A stretch of 40,010 bases of DNA from Flavobacterium aurantiibacter (lineage in GTDB: Bacteria; Bacteroidota; Bacteroidia; Flavobacteriales; Flavobacteriaceae): positions 285 to 40,294 of the forward strand of contig NZ_NOXX01000187.1 in NCBI RefSeq assembly GCF_002251775.1, written 5' to 3'. The translations under genes were made by a program, and so were the position numbers. The stretch's first letter is position 1. Every line of letters starts with the position of its first letter. Positions 8,618 to 17,096 of the stretch are shown here, in pieces. The notes beneath the pieces are model-generated. The model saw nothing but the letters and a program-made list of their open reading frames with translations, was not told where the DNA came from and searched no databases.

Positions 8618-9523
8618 TTAATTTTTGATAATTTTCTTTCTCGTTGCAATTATTCTTGGAGGAATCTGTACGGGAACCAAACCTGATTTCAGAACGATTC
8701 GCTGACCGATGTCTCCTGCGATAAATGAGGCAAATCCCATACCTAAACCCGGCCGACCTTGATAATTTAACAGATAGAGCGTTCGTGAAAACGGATATAA
8801 ACCCTCGGCGATATTGGCCTGATTGGGTTTAAAATAGTTTTCGCGCCTATCTGCTTTTTTAACACTTTTTACCGCCATGGCTCGAAGTTTCGGCAGGATT
8901 TGTTCAAACTCGAAAGATGGCGAAAGTACGCGATTTAGCGGTAATACGCCAATGGCATTCTCATTTTTTAGCAGATAATTAGCTACATCGAGTTCCGTTT
9001 CGAAACCGGATACGTTTGCCGATTCGAGTTTAGTGATGTTTGCTTTGCGTTTGATGTTTTCCAAAAGACTCAAGTCGGCATTGCAAAACACGAGTCGTTT
9101 GTTATCAACGTTTTGACCTTTTACGAGCTCATACACTGCCTCTTCTTTCAAGAGCGTGTCGGACACCGTTCTTGCTTGAAAGAAGACTAAGGCATCGAAT
9201 GCAAAAAAAATGATCTTTCCGTTGATGTTCTTCTTCTTGAATGCCTGCTCTTCGGCAGCTGATAGTCGGCGTGGAAGAAATGCGATTCGATTTTTATCGG
9301 CCGACATGTTTGCGCTGATTTGCGACTCGGTTGCAGGAATTAGCGTAATGTTAGCTTGATATTGGCTTTCAAAAACTTGTTCTTGTTCTTCAACAATAGG
9401 CAACATTGAGTTTTCTACCAGAATACTAACCTTACCTTTAAGAATGGTATCCGTTGTTGGTTCTTTAGAATTACCACAAGCAATTGTCAGTGCAAGGATT
9501 GCGATATAGAAAAATGACTTCAT
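8618..9523 (-). CDS. PstS-like substrate-binding lipoprotein
   Basis: A 301-residue periplasmic binding protein of the PBP-like (phosphate-binding, PstS) superfamily. The N-terminus is a lipoprotein signal peptide (MKSFFYIAILALTIAC, Cys16). The core has the type-2 binding-protein pattern: a first strand after the linker (KVSILVENSM), SQISANM, AFDALVFFQA and a C-terminal block GLYPFSRTLYLLNYQGRPG near-identical to the PstS family's Y-P-L-x-R-x-L-Y motif. No PstABC transporter is nearby; the gene is instead inside a TonB operon, between the two-TM protein (4 nt gap) and the TPR gene. The ligand cannot be told from sequence; phosphate is a possibility only. Confidence 0.8.
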   Translation of the reverse strand: MKSFFYIAILALTIACGNSKEPTTDTILKGKVSILVENSMLPIVEEQEQVFESQYQANITLIPATESQISANMSADKNRIAFLPRRLSAAEEQAFKKKNINGKIIFFAFDALVFFQARTVSDTLLKEEAVYELVKGQNVDNKRLVFCNADLSLLENIKRKANITKLESANVSGFETELDVANYLLKNENAIGVLPLNRVLSPSFEFEQILPKLRAMAVKSVKKADRRENYFKPNQANIAEGLYPFSRTLYLLNYQGRPGLGMGFASFIAGDIGQRIVLKSGLVPVQIPPRIIATRKKIIKN

Positions 9524-9527
9524 GGTG

Positions 9528-9758
9528 TTACTTATATTGTTGAAACAATCTGATGAATCTGAAAAAAGCGTAGATGATAAGCACCGAGCCTAAGAGGATT
9601 CGGTAATTATCGGAAATGTTAAACGGTATTGATTTTAGGAAAATAATCATAAGACCTAAAACGAGGTATGCTATAAAAAACAGAATACCTATAACGAACA
9701 GAAATCGCTGTTGTAGCGATTTCTGTGGTTTACCATTTGAATTTTTAAGTGCGTTCAC
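9528..9758 (-). CDS. Small two-helix membrane protein in the TonB operon
   Basis: A 76-residue protein with two transmembrane helices (about residues 20-41, FLFVIGILFFIAYLVLGLMI, and 54-70, RILLGSVLIIYAFFRFI) and a basic N-terminus. It starts with GTG at 9758, whose first base is the last base of the tonB stop (TAGTG), so it is coupled to tonB. I do not recognise a named family. Its position suggests it works with the TonB complex or with the downstream binding protein, which is an inference only. Confidence 0.7.
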   Translation of the reverse strand: MNALKNSNGKPQKSLQQRFLFVIGILFFIAYLVLGLMIIFLKSIPFNISDNYRILLGSVLIIYAFFRFIRLFQQYK

Positions 9759-10549
9759 TATTCCGGTGCCTGAATCGATATAGGAAGCGAGTAAAGTACA
9801 CGAACGTTTTTACCATTTTGTACACCAGGCTTCCACTTCGGACATTTTTTTAAGACCCTCATCGTTTCCGCTTTTGTTCCACTACCAATATCACGCAAGA
9901 CTTTTATATCAGTTAGGGAACCATCCTTCTCTACAACGAATTGAACATATATTTTCCCTGACGTTTCAAGTCCCTCAGGAACGTTGAAATTATTTTGTAT
10001 GAATTCATAGAATTTCTTCATACCACCTGGAAAATCTGGTTTTACTTCAACAGCGTTGTACACCGTATTATCTTCAACCACTTTAGAATCGGCTGGACCG
10101 TCTCCACTTGGTTCTTCGATCACGATTCGACCGTCGTCCTGACCCTTAACGTCTTTTGCACCAACGTTTTTGTCTTTAAGTTCTTCGATAGTTTTAATTT
10201 CTTCAACTACTTCTTCCCTTCTAACGACTTTAGGTTTTACGAATTTCACCTCATCGATTTTCGGAGCTGGTGGTGGCGGTGGTGGTGGTGGAACCAAGGG
10301 TTTATCTGGCGGTGGTGGAGCAAGTTTAGCCATATCGACCATCGTCACTTTCTCTTCTTCTTCCGCCTCTTTTCCGTCGGGTAACCAACCGGGGATTCCA
10401 ACTGCAAGCATGAAACCTACGCCACCGATAAGTAGCGCAAGCATCGTAATTCTCGGATTCTTTTTACGCAATTCGTATGCTCCGTATTCTTTGTTTCGAC
10501 CTTCAAAAACTAGGTCGAGCCATTTCTGTCTATAGATATCTAATTTCAT
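9758..10549 (-). CDS. tonB: Energy transducer TonB
   Basis: TonB couples the ExbBD proton channel to outer-membrane TonB-dependent transporters. The 263-residue protein has a cytoplasmic N-terminus with the Bacteroidota motif LVFEGRNKEYGAYELRKK, one membrane helix at about 33-52, a proline-rich spacer (APPPPDKP, then PPPPPPPPAPK), an acidic/basic linker with VVRREEVVEEIK, and a C-terminal TonB domain at about 170-260 (FPGGMKKFYEFIQNNFNVPE, then GKIYVQFVVEKDGSLTDIKV and CPKWKPG). It lies 29 nt after exbD2 and overlaps the next gene by one base. Confidence 0.95.
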   Translation of the reverse strand: MKLDIYRQKWLDLVFEGRNKEYGAYELRKKNPRITMLALLIGGVGFMLAVGIPGWLPDGKEAEEEEKVTMVDMAKLAPPPPDKPLVPPPPPPPPAPKIDEVKFVKPKVVRREEVVEEIKTIEELKDKNVGAKDVKGQDDGRIVIEEPSGDGPADSKVVEDNTVYNAVEVKPDFPGGMKKFYEFIQNNFNVPEGLETSGKIYVQFVVEKDGSLTDIKVLRDIGSGTKAETMRVLKKCPKWKPGVQNGKNVRVLYSLPISIQAPE

Positions 10550-10578
10550 AACTACTTCAATTTTGCCTGTAAGACAGA

Positions 10579-11115
10579 TTATTTAAATAGAGCGGATTCT
10601 TCTTTGGTGATATCGACAATTGCATAAGTAGGAACTTTACAAATTGCCATTTCATCAAGGATATCGACTAAGTTCTTGTAAGTTGATTTCTTATCCGCTT
10701 TAATTAATACGATCAATCCTTTTTTAGGATCGCCCATAAATTGCGGCACAGAAACCATCTTCTCAAGAATTTGTTTGCGAATACCTTCTTTACCGTAAGT
10801 AAAATCTTTTACCGCCTCGATAGGGTCATTAAGTTGCCCCATGTAGCTTTTTAATTTTCCATCCGGACCGATCACGATGTTCATGGTACGCTCCTGAGCA
10901 ATTTTAATCTCTAGTTCTTGTTTATCATCTTTATCAGGCATACCTAAATCCATAGATTGAGGTTTTGATAAAGAAGTTGTTAGCATGAAGAAGGTGATTA
11001 ACAAAAACGCTAAATCCACCATCGCGGTTAAGTCAACCTTCGAGTTTTGTTTCTTACTGCGAACTTTCTTTTTGCCTTTGCCGCCGTCGTCGCCGCCGGT
11101 ATTTAATTCAGCCAT
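10579..11115 (-). CDS. exbD: Biopolymer transport protein ExbD (second copy)
   Basis: A 178-residue ExbD/TolR protein: a basic N-terminal tail (GKGKKKVRSKKQNSKV), a single membrane helix with the proton-relay aspartate (LTAMVDLAFLLITFFML), and a periplasmic domain with VLIKADKKSTYKNLVDILDEM. It follows exbD1 by 12 nt. Two different ExbD paralogues in one operon are usual in Bacteroidota and probably form a heteromeric stator with ExbB. Confidence 0.93.
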   Translation of the reverse strand: MAELNTGGDDGGKGKKKVRSKKQNSKVDLTAMVDLAFLLITFFMLTTSLSKPQSMDLGMPDKDDKQELEIKIAQERTMNIVIGPDGKLKSYMGQLNDPIEAVKDFTYGKEGIRKQILEKMVSVPQFMGDPKKGLIVLIKADKKSTYKNLVDILDEMAICKVPTYAIVDITKEESALFK

Positions 11116-11127
11116 TTTAGTTTCTTA

Positions 11128-11745
11128 TTAAAAGTTATCGCTTCTCAGTCCGGTTACCAAGTTAAACTTGTTCACTTCCTGATCTTGAAGAATATCCATC
11201 ACTTCTTTAATTTGTGGATACTGTTCCTTTGCATCGCCTTTGATAGCGAAGTTTAGTTGCTTCTGATTTACTTCTGCATTTGCGTTACGCGCAGCACGAA
11301 CCCAATCAGCCAACTGGTTATCTAGAGAATCGTGCGGAATACCCTTTTGCAAACCTTTTTGGTTGCGCTCCGATGAAGTCAGGTTAATCAAGACTTTCAA
11401 CTGGTTGGCAGGAACCCCGAACTCTTCCATCAAACTGAAGCGTTTTTTCTCTTCTTCAGTAAAAGACAGTCTATACTTTTCCGCGATTTTCTCTAAAGTA
11501 TTGATGCGTACTTCTGGCGATTTCACACCAAAAAACACCTTACCACTATCACCAATTGTGATGATAGCTAGATCTGTATCAGGCAATTTTACTTGAACCG
11601 TTGAGTTGGGTGTTTCCACCGGTAGCGGTTCGGGTTGTTTTGCCGTTGCGGTTAAGATAAAGAATGTCAGCAATAAAAACGCAACGTCGCACATCGCAGT
11701 CATGTCGATTGCCGTTACCTTTTTTGACATTTTAACTTTAGCCAT
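11128..11745 (-). CDS. exbD: Biopolymer transport protein ExbD (first copy)
   Basis: A 205-residue ExbD/TolR protein with the membrane helix IDMTAMCDVAFLLLTFFIL carrying the conserved aspartate, and a periplasmic domain longer than that of the second copy, including an insert (EKIAEKYRLSFTEEEKKRFS, then a basic SSERNQKGLQKG) before the conserved FAIKGDAKEQYPQIKEVMDIL. It lies 31 nt after exbB. The two ExbDs differ clearly in the periplasmic part, so they are not a recent duplication. Confidence 0.93.
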   Translation of the reverse strand: MAKVKMSKKVTAIDMTAMCDVAFLLLTFFILTATAKQPEPLPVETPNSTVQVKLPDTDLAIITIGDSGKVFFGVKSPEVRINTLEKIAEKYRLSFTEEEKKRFSLMEEFGVPANQLKVLINLTSSERNQKGLQKGIPHDSLDNQLADWVRAARNANAEVNQKQLNFAIKGDAKEQYPQIKEVMDILQDQEVNKFNLVTGLRSDNF

Positions 11746-11776
11746 TTTTTATCTTTTTGAGATTATATTATAAAAA

Positions 11777-12616
11777 TTAACCTCTTAAGCTTCCTTTAAA
11801 TCTTCTGTAAGTTGCTACGATTGTAGAACCTGCTTCGTCAATTGAATACGTTAATGTATCGATTTTAGATGTGAAGAAGTTGTAAGTGATGATCGCAAGG
11901 GCAGATGTAGAGATACCTGTTGCTGTGTTGATAAGAGCCTCAGAGATACCGTTTGCAAGAGCTGCTTGGTCTGGAGTACCTGAAGTTGCTAACGCCCCAA
12001 ACGCCGTGATCATACCCATTACCGTTCCAAGAAGACCCGCAAGTGTACCTAACGATACCAAAGTCGACAAGATAGTTAGGTTTTTCTCCAACATTGGCAT
12101 TTCTAATGAAGTAGCTTCTTCGATTTCTTTTTGAATAGTTTCAGTAGCTGCTTCGCTGTCAAAACCTTCTTTCTTCACCTCGTTGTATTTGATAAGAGCT
12201 GCTTTAATTGCATTTGCCACAGAACCTTTCTGCTTGTCGCAATCTGCAATAGCACCATCGATGTTTCCAGAGCTGATGTTTGTTTGAACCGACTTCATAA
12301 ACTTGTCTAAGTTTCCAGTACCAGCTGCCTTAGAAATTATGAAGAAACGCTCGATAGAGAACACAAGTACCATCAACAATAATCCCATCAAAACAGGTAC
12401 AATCTTTCCTCCTTTGTAAACCATTGCTAAGTAGTTTCCTGGTAGCGGGTGCCCTTCTGGGTCGCCTCCTTCAAAGTTATCTGGATTACCCATGATAAAC
12501 TTCCAAATAATTGTACCAATTACAATACAGGCTACAATTACAATTGCGGAAAAGAGGTTTCCACCATTTGATCCTGATTCTTTCTTCGCTGCACCAGCGT
12601 TTGTTGCATTTGCCAT
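11777..12616 (-). CDS. exbB: MotA/TolQ/ExbB proton channel family protein
   Basis: ExbB forms the proton channel that powers TonB. The 279-residue protein has a first helix at about 21-41, a second at about 72-94 (VPVLMGLLLMVLVFSIERFF), a cytoplasmic loop, then the two conserved channel helices (LSTLVSLGTLAGLLGTVMGM and INTATGISTSALAIITYNFF). An extra N-terminal helix and the GDPEGHPLPGNYL segment are typical of the Bacteroidota subgroup. It is the first gene of the operon that continues through exbD, exbD, tonB, a small membrane protein, the PstS-like lipoprotein and the TPR gene. Confidence 0.93.
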   Translation of the reverse strand: MANATNAGAAKKESGSNGGNLFSAIVIVACIVIGTIIWKFIMGNPDNFEGGDPEGHPLPGNYLAMVYKGGKIVPVLMGLLLMVLVFSIERFFIISKAAGTGNLDKFMKSVQTNISSGNIDGAIADCDKQKGSVANAIKAALIKYNEVKKEGFDSEAATETIQKEIEEATSLEMPMLEKNLTILSTLVSLGTLAGLLGTVMGMITAFGALATSGTPDQAALANGISEALINTATGISTSALAIITYNFFTSKIDTLTYSIDEAGSTIVATYRRFKGSLRG

Positions 12617-12975
12617 CTTAAAATAATTTAGTTTTTAATTTTTGTACTTATGTAACTATTGAGTAAAAAGGTTAATCTTTCAATATATGAAAGCGACAAA
12701 TTTATATTTTTAGCTTAGATAAAAAAACAAAAATGCATTTTTTTAAACAGCAAAAATTATCAAAGTTTGCCGACAGGAACCAAAACTTTTTCGGATTTTC
12801 ACCGATATTTTTGCATTTATAGCTGTTTTTTAGCAAGTCGGTTGCAAGAATATCATTCATTTTAATAACTATAAACGACTTAATTTAATGATAATATAAC
12901 ATTGCGTTGTAATTGCAACAAAAACCCTGCATCTTTATAACGCCGTTCCATTAAAACTATTGTGCAAACTAAATT
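12617..12975. other. Divergent intergenic region between exbB and the HerA-like gene
   Basis: 359 bp without a gene. It holds a minus-strand promoter candidate for exbB (12697-12704), a plus-strand TATTTTTG at 12806-12813 that fits the -7 consensus but lies about 160 nt before the next start, and AT-rich sequence with homopolymer runs. I see no structured RNA that I can name. Confidence 0.6.
12697..12730 (-). promoter_or_regulatory. Candidate promoter of the exbB-tonB operon
   Basis: Minus-strand TAAATTTG (12704-12697) matches the -7 box TAnnTTTG. A TTG at 12730-12728 lies 23 nt upstream of it, slightly further than the usual 19-21 nt. The predicted leader before the exbB ATG is about 70-75 nt. 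Confidence 0.45.
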
Positions 12976-14475
12976 ATGAGTAATCAAGACTTTATACAAA
13001 CAATACAGACCGGATACACTTTCAAAGGTGCTGCCATCCAAATTGGCGCCGGAATTTTCCTAGGTGAAGTGCTTTCCGAAGCCGCAGTTCAAATTCCATT
13101 AAAAACGTTTAACCGCCATGGACTCATCGCAGGAGCTACCGGAACCGGAAAAACAAAAACCATACAAGTACTTTGCGAACAACTAAGTGCACAAAGTGTT
13201 CCTGTTTTAATGATGGACATCAAAGGCGATTTTAGTGGCATTGCTGTGCCCGGCGAAGCCAAAGATTTCATTGTCGAACGACACAGCAAACTCGGCATTC
13301 CTTTCCAACCAAACGGATTTCCCGTCGAATTTCTAACACTATCAGAAAATACTGGTCTTCCCTTACGCGCAACGGTTTCTGAATTCGGACCCGTACTTTT
13401 TAGTCGGATTTTAGATCTAAACGACACCCAAGCCGGCGTTGTTTCAGTAATTTTCAAATACTGCGACGACCAAAAATGGGGACTCATCGATTTGCAAGAT
13501 TTCAAAAAAGTGTTGCAGTTCATTACCGAAGAAGGAAAAGAAGAAATCGAAGCTTCGTACGGGAAAATCGCCGCTTCAACAACAGGAACTATTCTTCGAA
13601 AAATTATCGAACTCGAACAGCAAGGCGGGACTTCTTTCTTCGGAGAAGTTTCTTTCGACGTCAACGACCTGATGCGACACGACGAAACCGGACGCGGGAT
13701 CATCAACATCTTACGACTTCAAGACATACAAGACAAACCCAAACTGTTCTCGACCTTTATGTTGAGTTTGTTGGCCGAGCTCTACCAAAATTTGCCCGAA
13801 CGCGGCGACCTCGACCAACCCGAATTAGTTTTGTTTATCGACGAAGCGCATCTCATTTTTAACGAAGCTTCCAAAACACTTCTCGACCAAATTGAAACCA
13901 TTATCAAGCTCATTCGTTCGAAAGGCGTTGGGATTTTCTTTATCACGCAAAATCCAACCGACATACCCGCGGCCGTACTGGCCCAATTGGGATTAAAGAT
14001 TCAACATGCTTTACGGGCATTTACCGCAAACGATCGGAAAGCCATAAAAGCTACAGCCGAAAACTATCCCGAAACCCATTTTTACGATACGGCTGAAATG
14101 CTCACACAACTCGGTATTGGCGAAGCGTTTGTGACCGCCTTGAACGAAAAAGGTATTCCAACACCGCTCGTTGCAACGATGTTACGTGCCCCCGAAAGCC
14201 GCATGAATGTTTTAACCGACAGCGAATTGGTTTCTTTAGCTTCGCAATCAAAACTCATTGCCAAATACCGCGATCGGATTGAGTCGGAAAGTGCGTACGA
14301 AATTCTCGAAAAGCGTTTGCAACAAGCGCAAGAAACTGTGGAAGAACCGCAATCTAAAAGAGCTGAATCAACCAACGAACCGATGAGTCAGACCACAAAA
14401 TCAGTCATTAAAGTTTTAACGAGCGCCACCTTTATTCGCGGTGCTTTTAGCATACTTTCAAAAATCCTGAAGTAA
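12976..14475 (+). CDS. HerA-like (DUF853) AAA-type ATPase
   Basis: A 499-residue P-loop ATPase of the DUF853/YjgR group in the HerA-FtsK superfamily. Walker A is GATGTGKT at residues 53-60, preceded by the HerA-type RHGLI; Walker B is LVLFIDEAH at about 284-292; downstream is a polar block SKGVGIFFITQNPTDIP. The C-terminal 60 residues are charged and end in a short hydrophobic stretch (ATFIRGAFSILSKILK). HerA proteins pump DNA with NurA, but no NurA or SIR2 gene is adjacent, so this is not one of the HerA defence pairs. The gene is followed after 4 nt by the DUF486 gene. Confidence 0.88.
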   Translation: MSNQDFIQTIQTGYTFKGAAIQIGAGIFLGEVLSEAAVQIPLKTFNRHGLIAGATGTGKTKTIQVLCEQLSAQSVPVLMMDIKGDFSGIAVPGEAKDFIVERHSKLGIPFQPNGFPVEFLTLSENTGLPLRATVSEFGPVLFSRILDLNDTQAGVVSVIFKYCDDQKWGLIDLQDFKKVLQFITEEGKEEIEASYGKIAASTTGTILRKIIELEQQGGTSFFGEVSFDVNDLMRHDETGRGIINILRLQDIQDKPKLFSTFMLSLLAELYQNLPERGDLDQPELVLFIDEAHLIFNEASKTLLDQIETIIKLIRSKGVGIFFITQNPTDIPAAVLAQLGLKIQHALRAFTANDRKAIKATAENYPETHFYDTAEMLTQLGIGEAFVTALNEKGIPTPLVATMLRAPESRMNVLTDSELVSLASQSKLIAKYRDRIESESAYEILEKRLQQAQETVEEPQSKRAESTNEPMSQTTKSVIKVLTSATFIRGAFSILSKILK

Positions 14476-14479
14476 TCTT

Positions 14480-14848
14480 ATGAAAGCAGTTTATACCGTT
14501 TTACTTCTACTCGTAGCGAACGTATTCATGACGTTTGCTTGGTACGGGCATCTAAAATTCAAGGAATGGAAATGGCTGGAGTCGCCCGGATTAATTAGCA
14601 TCGTACTCATTTCATGGGGATTTGCCTTATTCGAGTACTTTTTTCAAGTTCCGGCAAACCGAATCGGATACCAAGAAAACGGCGGTCCGTTTAATTTAAT
14701 GCAGTTAAAAGTGATACAAGAAGTGATCACGCTGGTTGTATTTGTGGTGTTTTCTACGGTTTTTTTCAAAAACGAAACTTTAAAATGGAATCATCTTGCG
14801 GCCTTTGCTTGCATTATCTTAGCCGTATATTTTATCTTTAAAAAATGA
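14480..14848 (+). CDS. DUF486 (DMT-superfamily) membrane protein
   Basis: A 122-residue integral membrane protein with four hydrophobic segments (about 3-22, 36-53, 78-97 and 103-120). It carries the DUF486 family block ALFEYFFQVPANRIGYQ, then FNLMQLKVIQEVITL and FFKNETLKWNHLAAF. Members are small relatives of drug/metabolite transporters; the substrate is unknown. It overlaps the cupin gene by four bases (ATGA at 14845), indicating coupled translation. Confidence 0.88.
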   Translation: MKAVYTVLLLLVANVFMTFAWYGHLKFKEWKWLESPGLISIVLISWGFALFEYFFQVPANRIGYQENGGPFNLMQLKVIQEVITLVVFVVFSTVFFKNETLKWNHLAAFACIILAVYFIFKK

Positions 14849-15207
14849 GTGAAATTGCCATTCAAAAACAACCTTTCCGTGTTCCGATGACCGACGGAAA
14901 GATCATCGACGAGCATTTTGGTTTAGCTACGCTTGCCGTCGGAAATTTATCTCTGGCGCGCATGGTGGCTCCACCGGGCTGGTCGGAACCACACCAAACA
15001 CCCGAATTCGACGAATACACTTTGGTTATTTCCGGCCGTAAACAAATCGAAACCGAGAACGGCGTAATCGTCCTTGCAGCTAACGAATCGGTTTTCATTC
15101 CAAAAGGCAACCGCATTCGTTATTCCAATCCGTTCGACGTGCCTTGCGAATACGTCTCGGTATGTACACCGCCTTTTTCCATACAAAACGTTAACAGAGA
15201 AGATTAG
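14845..15207 (+). CDS. Single-domain cupin protein
   Basis: A 120-residue cytoplasmic cupin barrel. The two cupin motifs can be followed: PPGWSEPHQTPEFDEYTLVISG (motif 1, with H and E positions for a metal) and ESVFIPKGNRIRYSNP (motif 2, which lacks the usual second histidine, so metal binding may be incomplete). No signal peptide. It is coupled to the DUF486 gene and ends 38 nt before the NADH dehydrogenase gene. The substrate cannot be told. Confidence 0.8.
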   Translation: MSEIAIQKQPFRVPMTDGKIIDEHFGLATLAVGNLSLARMVAPPGWSEPHQTPEFDEYTLVISGRKQIETENGVIVLAANESVFIPKGNRIRYSNPFDVPCEYVSVCTPPFSIQNVNRED

Positions 15208-15222
15208 TTTTTCAGGCTGTTT

Positions 15223-15230
15223 TATCTTTG
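15223..15230 (+). promoter_or_regulatory. Candidate -7 box for ndh
   Basis: TATCTTTG matches TAnnTTTG, 15 nt upstream of the ndh ATG and downstream of the cupin stop, suggesting that ndh has its own promoter. No TTG is seen at -33 spacing. Confidence 0.4.
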
Positions 15231-15245
15231 TGAAAACTATTCGAC

Positions 15246-16526
15246 ATGAAACAAAGAGTCGTTATCCTCGGAGCAGGTTTCGCAGGATTAGAACTAGCAC
15301 AAAAGCTCGAAAACACTGATTACGATGTTCTTTTAATCGACAAAAATAACTACCACCAGTTTCAACCGTTGATGTATCAAGTGGCATCGGCGCGACTGGA
15401 ACCGGCGTCCATTTCTTTTCCTCTTCGCAAAGTTTTCCAACATTCAAAAAACGTGCGCATTCGCATTGCGGAAATCCGACATATCGATACCGAAAACAAA
15501 ACGGTAAAAACGTCTATTTCCGACTTCCCGTACGACATTCTCGTTGTGGCTTTGGGTTGCACCACCAACTATTTCGGAAATAAAGAATTAGAATCGCATG
15601 CATTTCCCATGAAATCGGTTCCTGAGGCCATACAATTGCGCAACCGCATTTTGCAAACGTTTGAAGATGCACTCGTTGCCAAACCCGAGGAATTACAAGC
15701 TTTGCTAAACTTTGTGATTGTGGGCGGCGGACCCACCGGCGTTGAGCTGGCTGGTGCTTTGGCAGAAATGAAGCAAAACGTACTTCCGAAAGATTATCCG
15801 GATAAAGATTTTTCGAAATTGGCCGTTTATCTGGTAGAAAGTTCCGCCAATGTATTGGATGTGATGAGTGCCGACAGTCAGCGGGTTTCGCGGAAATATC
15901 TCGAAGACTTAGGTGTTATCGTAAAAACGTCGAGTTTTGTGACGAACTACGACGGCGAATTGGTGACCTTAAAATCGGGGGAAACGATTGCTGCTAAAAA
16001 CGTGATTTGGGCCGCCGGAATTACCGCAAATCAGATTAGCGGATTGGAAAACGCCGAGCGTACACGCGGCAACCGATTTGTTGTAAACCGCTACAACGCA
16101 CTGCCGAACTACGACAATATTTACGCCTTGGGCGATATTGCGGCAATGACTACGCCCAAGTATCCGAACACGCATCCGCAAGTGGCGAGTGTAGCCATTC
16201 AGCAAGCCAAGACTTTAGCCGAAAATCTTAAAAACCAATTGCAAGGCAAGCAAAAAGTTGAGTTTGAGTATTTCGACAAAGGTTCGATGGCTACAATTGG
16301 AAAACGCAAGGCGGTGGTCGATTTACCCAACTTCAGTTTTCAAGGGCGCATCGCTTGGTTAGCGTGGATGTTTATTCACCTCATGCTCATCCTTTCGGTC
16401 AAAAACAAACTCTCCATTTTTGTAAACTGGGCGTTCAGCTATTTCAGCAACGACAGTACACTCCGGGTTTTATTACGACCCGCAAGCAAGGTAAAACCCG
16501 CTCATTTAGAAGGGAAAGTTATTTAA
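15246..16526 (+). CDS. ndh: Type II NADH:quinone oxidoreductase (NDH-2)
   Basis: A 426-residue FAD enzyme that passes electrons from NADH to quinone without pumping protons. Two dinucleotide folds are visible: GAGFAGLE at about 9-16 for FAD and IVGGGPTGVELAG at about 158-170 for NADH; also NNYHQFQPLMYQVA, typical of NDH-2, and the second FAD contact NIYALGDIAAM. The C-terminal region is amphipathic to hydrophobic (AWLAWMFIHLMLILS, then FVNWAFSYF), the membrane-binding surface of the family. Repeat element B begins at the base after its stop codon. Confidence 0.92.
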   Translation: MKQRVVILGAGFAGLELAQKLENTDYDVLLIDKNNYHQFQPLMYQVASARLEPASISFPLRKVFQHSKNVRIRIAEIRHIDTENKTVKTSISDFPYDILVVALGCTTNYFGNKELESHAFPMKSVPEAIQLRNRILQTFEDALVAKPEELQALLNFVIVGGGPTGVELAGALAEMKQNVLPKDYPDKDFSKLAVYLVESSANVLDVMSADSQRVSRKYLEDLGVIVKTSSFVTNYDGELVTLKSGETIAAKNVIWAAGITANQISGLENAERTRGNRFVVNRYNALPNYDNIYALGDIAAMTTPKYPNTHPQVASVAIQQAKTLAENLKNQLQGKQKVEFEYFDKGSMATIGKRKAVVDLPNFSFQGRIAWLAWMFIHLMLILSVKNKLSIFVNWAFSYFSNDSTLRVLLRPASKVKPAHLEGKVI

Positions 16527-16650
16527 TTTTTTGGGCGCGCCGGCAAAAGTATGTAGTAGAAATACCGTGTGCTTTTGCCGTCCTGCTTTCCGCTGTAGTC
16601 CTCGTTCGTCGTTCCTCCTCACTGCGGGCTGCCGCTGCAATCAGTCGCGC
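16527..16650 (+). repeat. Stop-anchored intergenic element, copy B
   Basis: T6 starts at the base after the ndh stop (16524-16526), followed by GGGCGCGCC. Hairpin 1 has a perfect 9-bp stem, CGGCAAAAG at 16541-16549 and CTTTTGCCG at 16572-16580. The right end GCTGCCGCTGCAATCAGTCG (16628-16647) matches other copies. Confidence 0.75.
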
Positions 16651-17096
16651 GGGGGAAGTGCACAGAAAATGAGTGCGGTGATAAATTATATAAAATGCAA
16701 AATATGTTGAACGTGCGATCAATTTAAAAGTCACATCAGTACATAAAAAAGCTGGTTTCAGGATACTGCGTTCGTTGTATCCTAATCTTTAATTTTCTAA
16801 AACTTGTGCGTTTTTACAAGTTTTAGAAAATATAGCGCCTTCCTTTATAATTTTCTACAATTTGCTGATTTTTACAAGTTTTAGAAAATTCACAACAATA
16901 GACCTCCGCCCCCTCAAAGTCTCCCAACTTTGAGGAGCGCGGCTTTCCGACTATTTAAATTTTGCAATTTGGAATAACTACCCAAAAAATAACCTCGCCT
17001 AAATCATCTTAAACGAGGCAGATTGTTGGAATTGTCTTGATAATTATTTTTGGGGAGGGCGTGCCGCAGCTACTTATATCAGCGGTAGTTTTTCAT
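16651..17096. repeat. Repeat-rich non-coding stretch with tandem inverted repeats
   Basis: No gene is supported here. Visible structures: GGATAC/GTATCC at about 16761-16782; a perfect 16-bp inverted repeat (ATTTTCTAAAACTTGT at 16792-16807 and its complement at 16816-16831); a decayed second copy of that structure at 16850-16889 with an identical right arm; CCTCAAAGT/ACTTTGAGG at 16912-16935; and an outer CCCAAAAAATAA (16981-16992) against TTATTTTTGGG (17044-17054) enclosing CCTCG/CGAGG. TTTTTGGGGAGGGCGTGCC at about 17047 resembles a degenerate left end of the stop-anchored element. Confidence 0.6.

Noticed and set aside
10260..10320. GGTGGTGGCGG-rich tract resembling a microsatellite
   Set aside because: On the minus strand it is the proline-rich spacer of TonB, expected for the family.
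12976..14475. HerA-like ATPase as part of an antiphage system
   Set aside because: No NurA, SIR2, DUF4297 or nuclease partner is adjacent; the neighbours are a DUF486 protein, a cupin and NDH-2, and the sequence fits the housekeeping DUF853 group.
17044..17096. A ninth copy of the stop-anchored element
   Set aside because: Only the left-end resemblance (TTTTTGGGGAGGGCGTGCC) is seen, with no hairpin pair or right end, and it is not downstream of a gene in the same orientation; kept as a note only.
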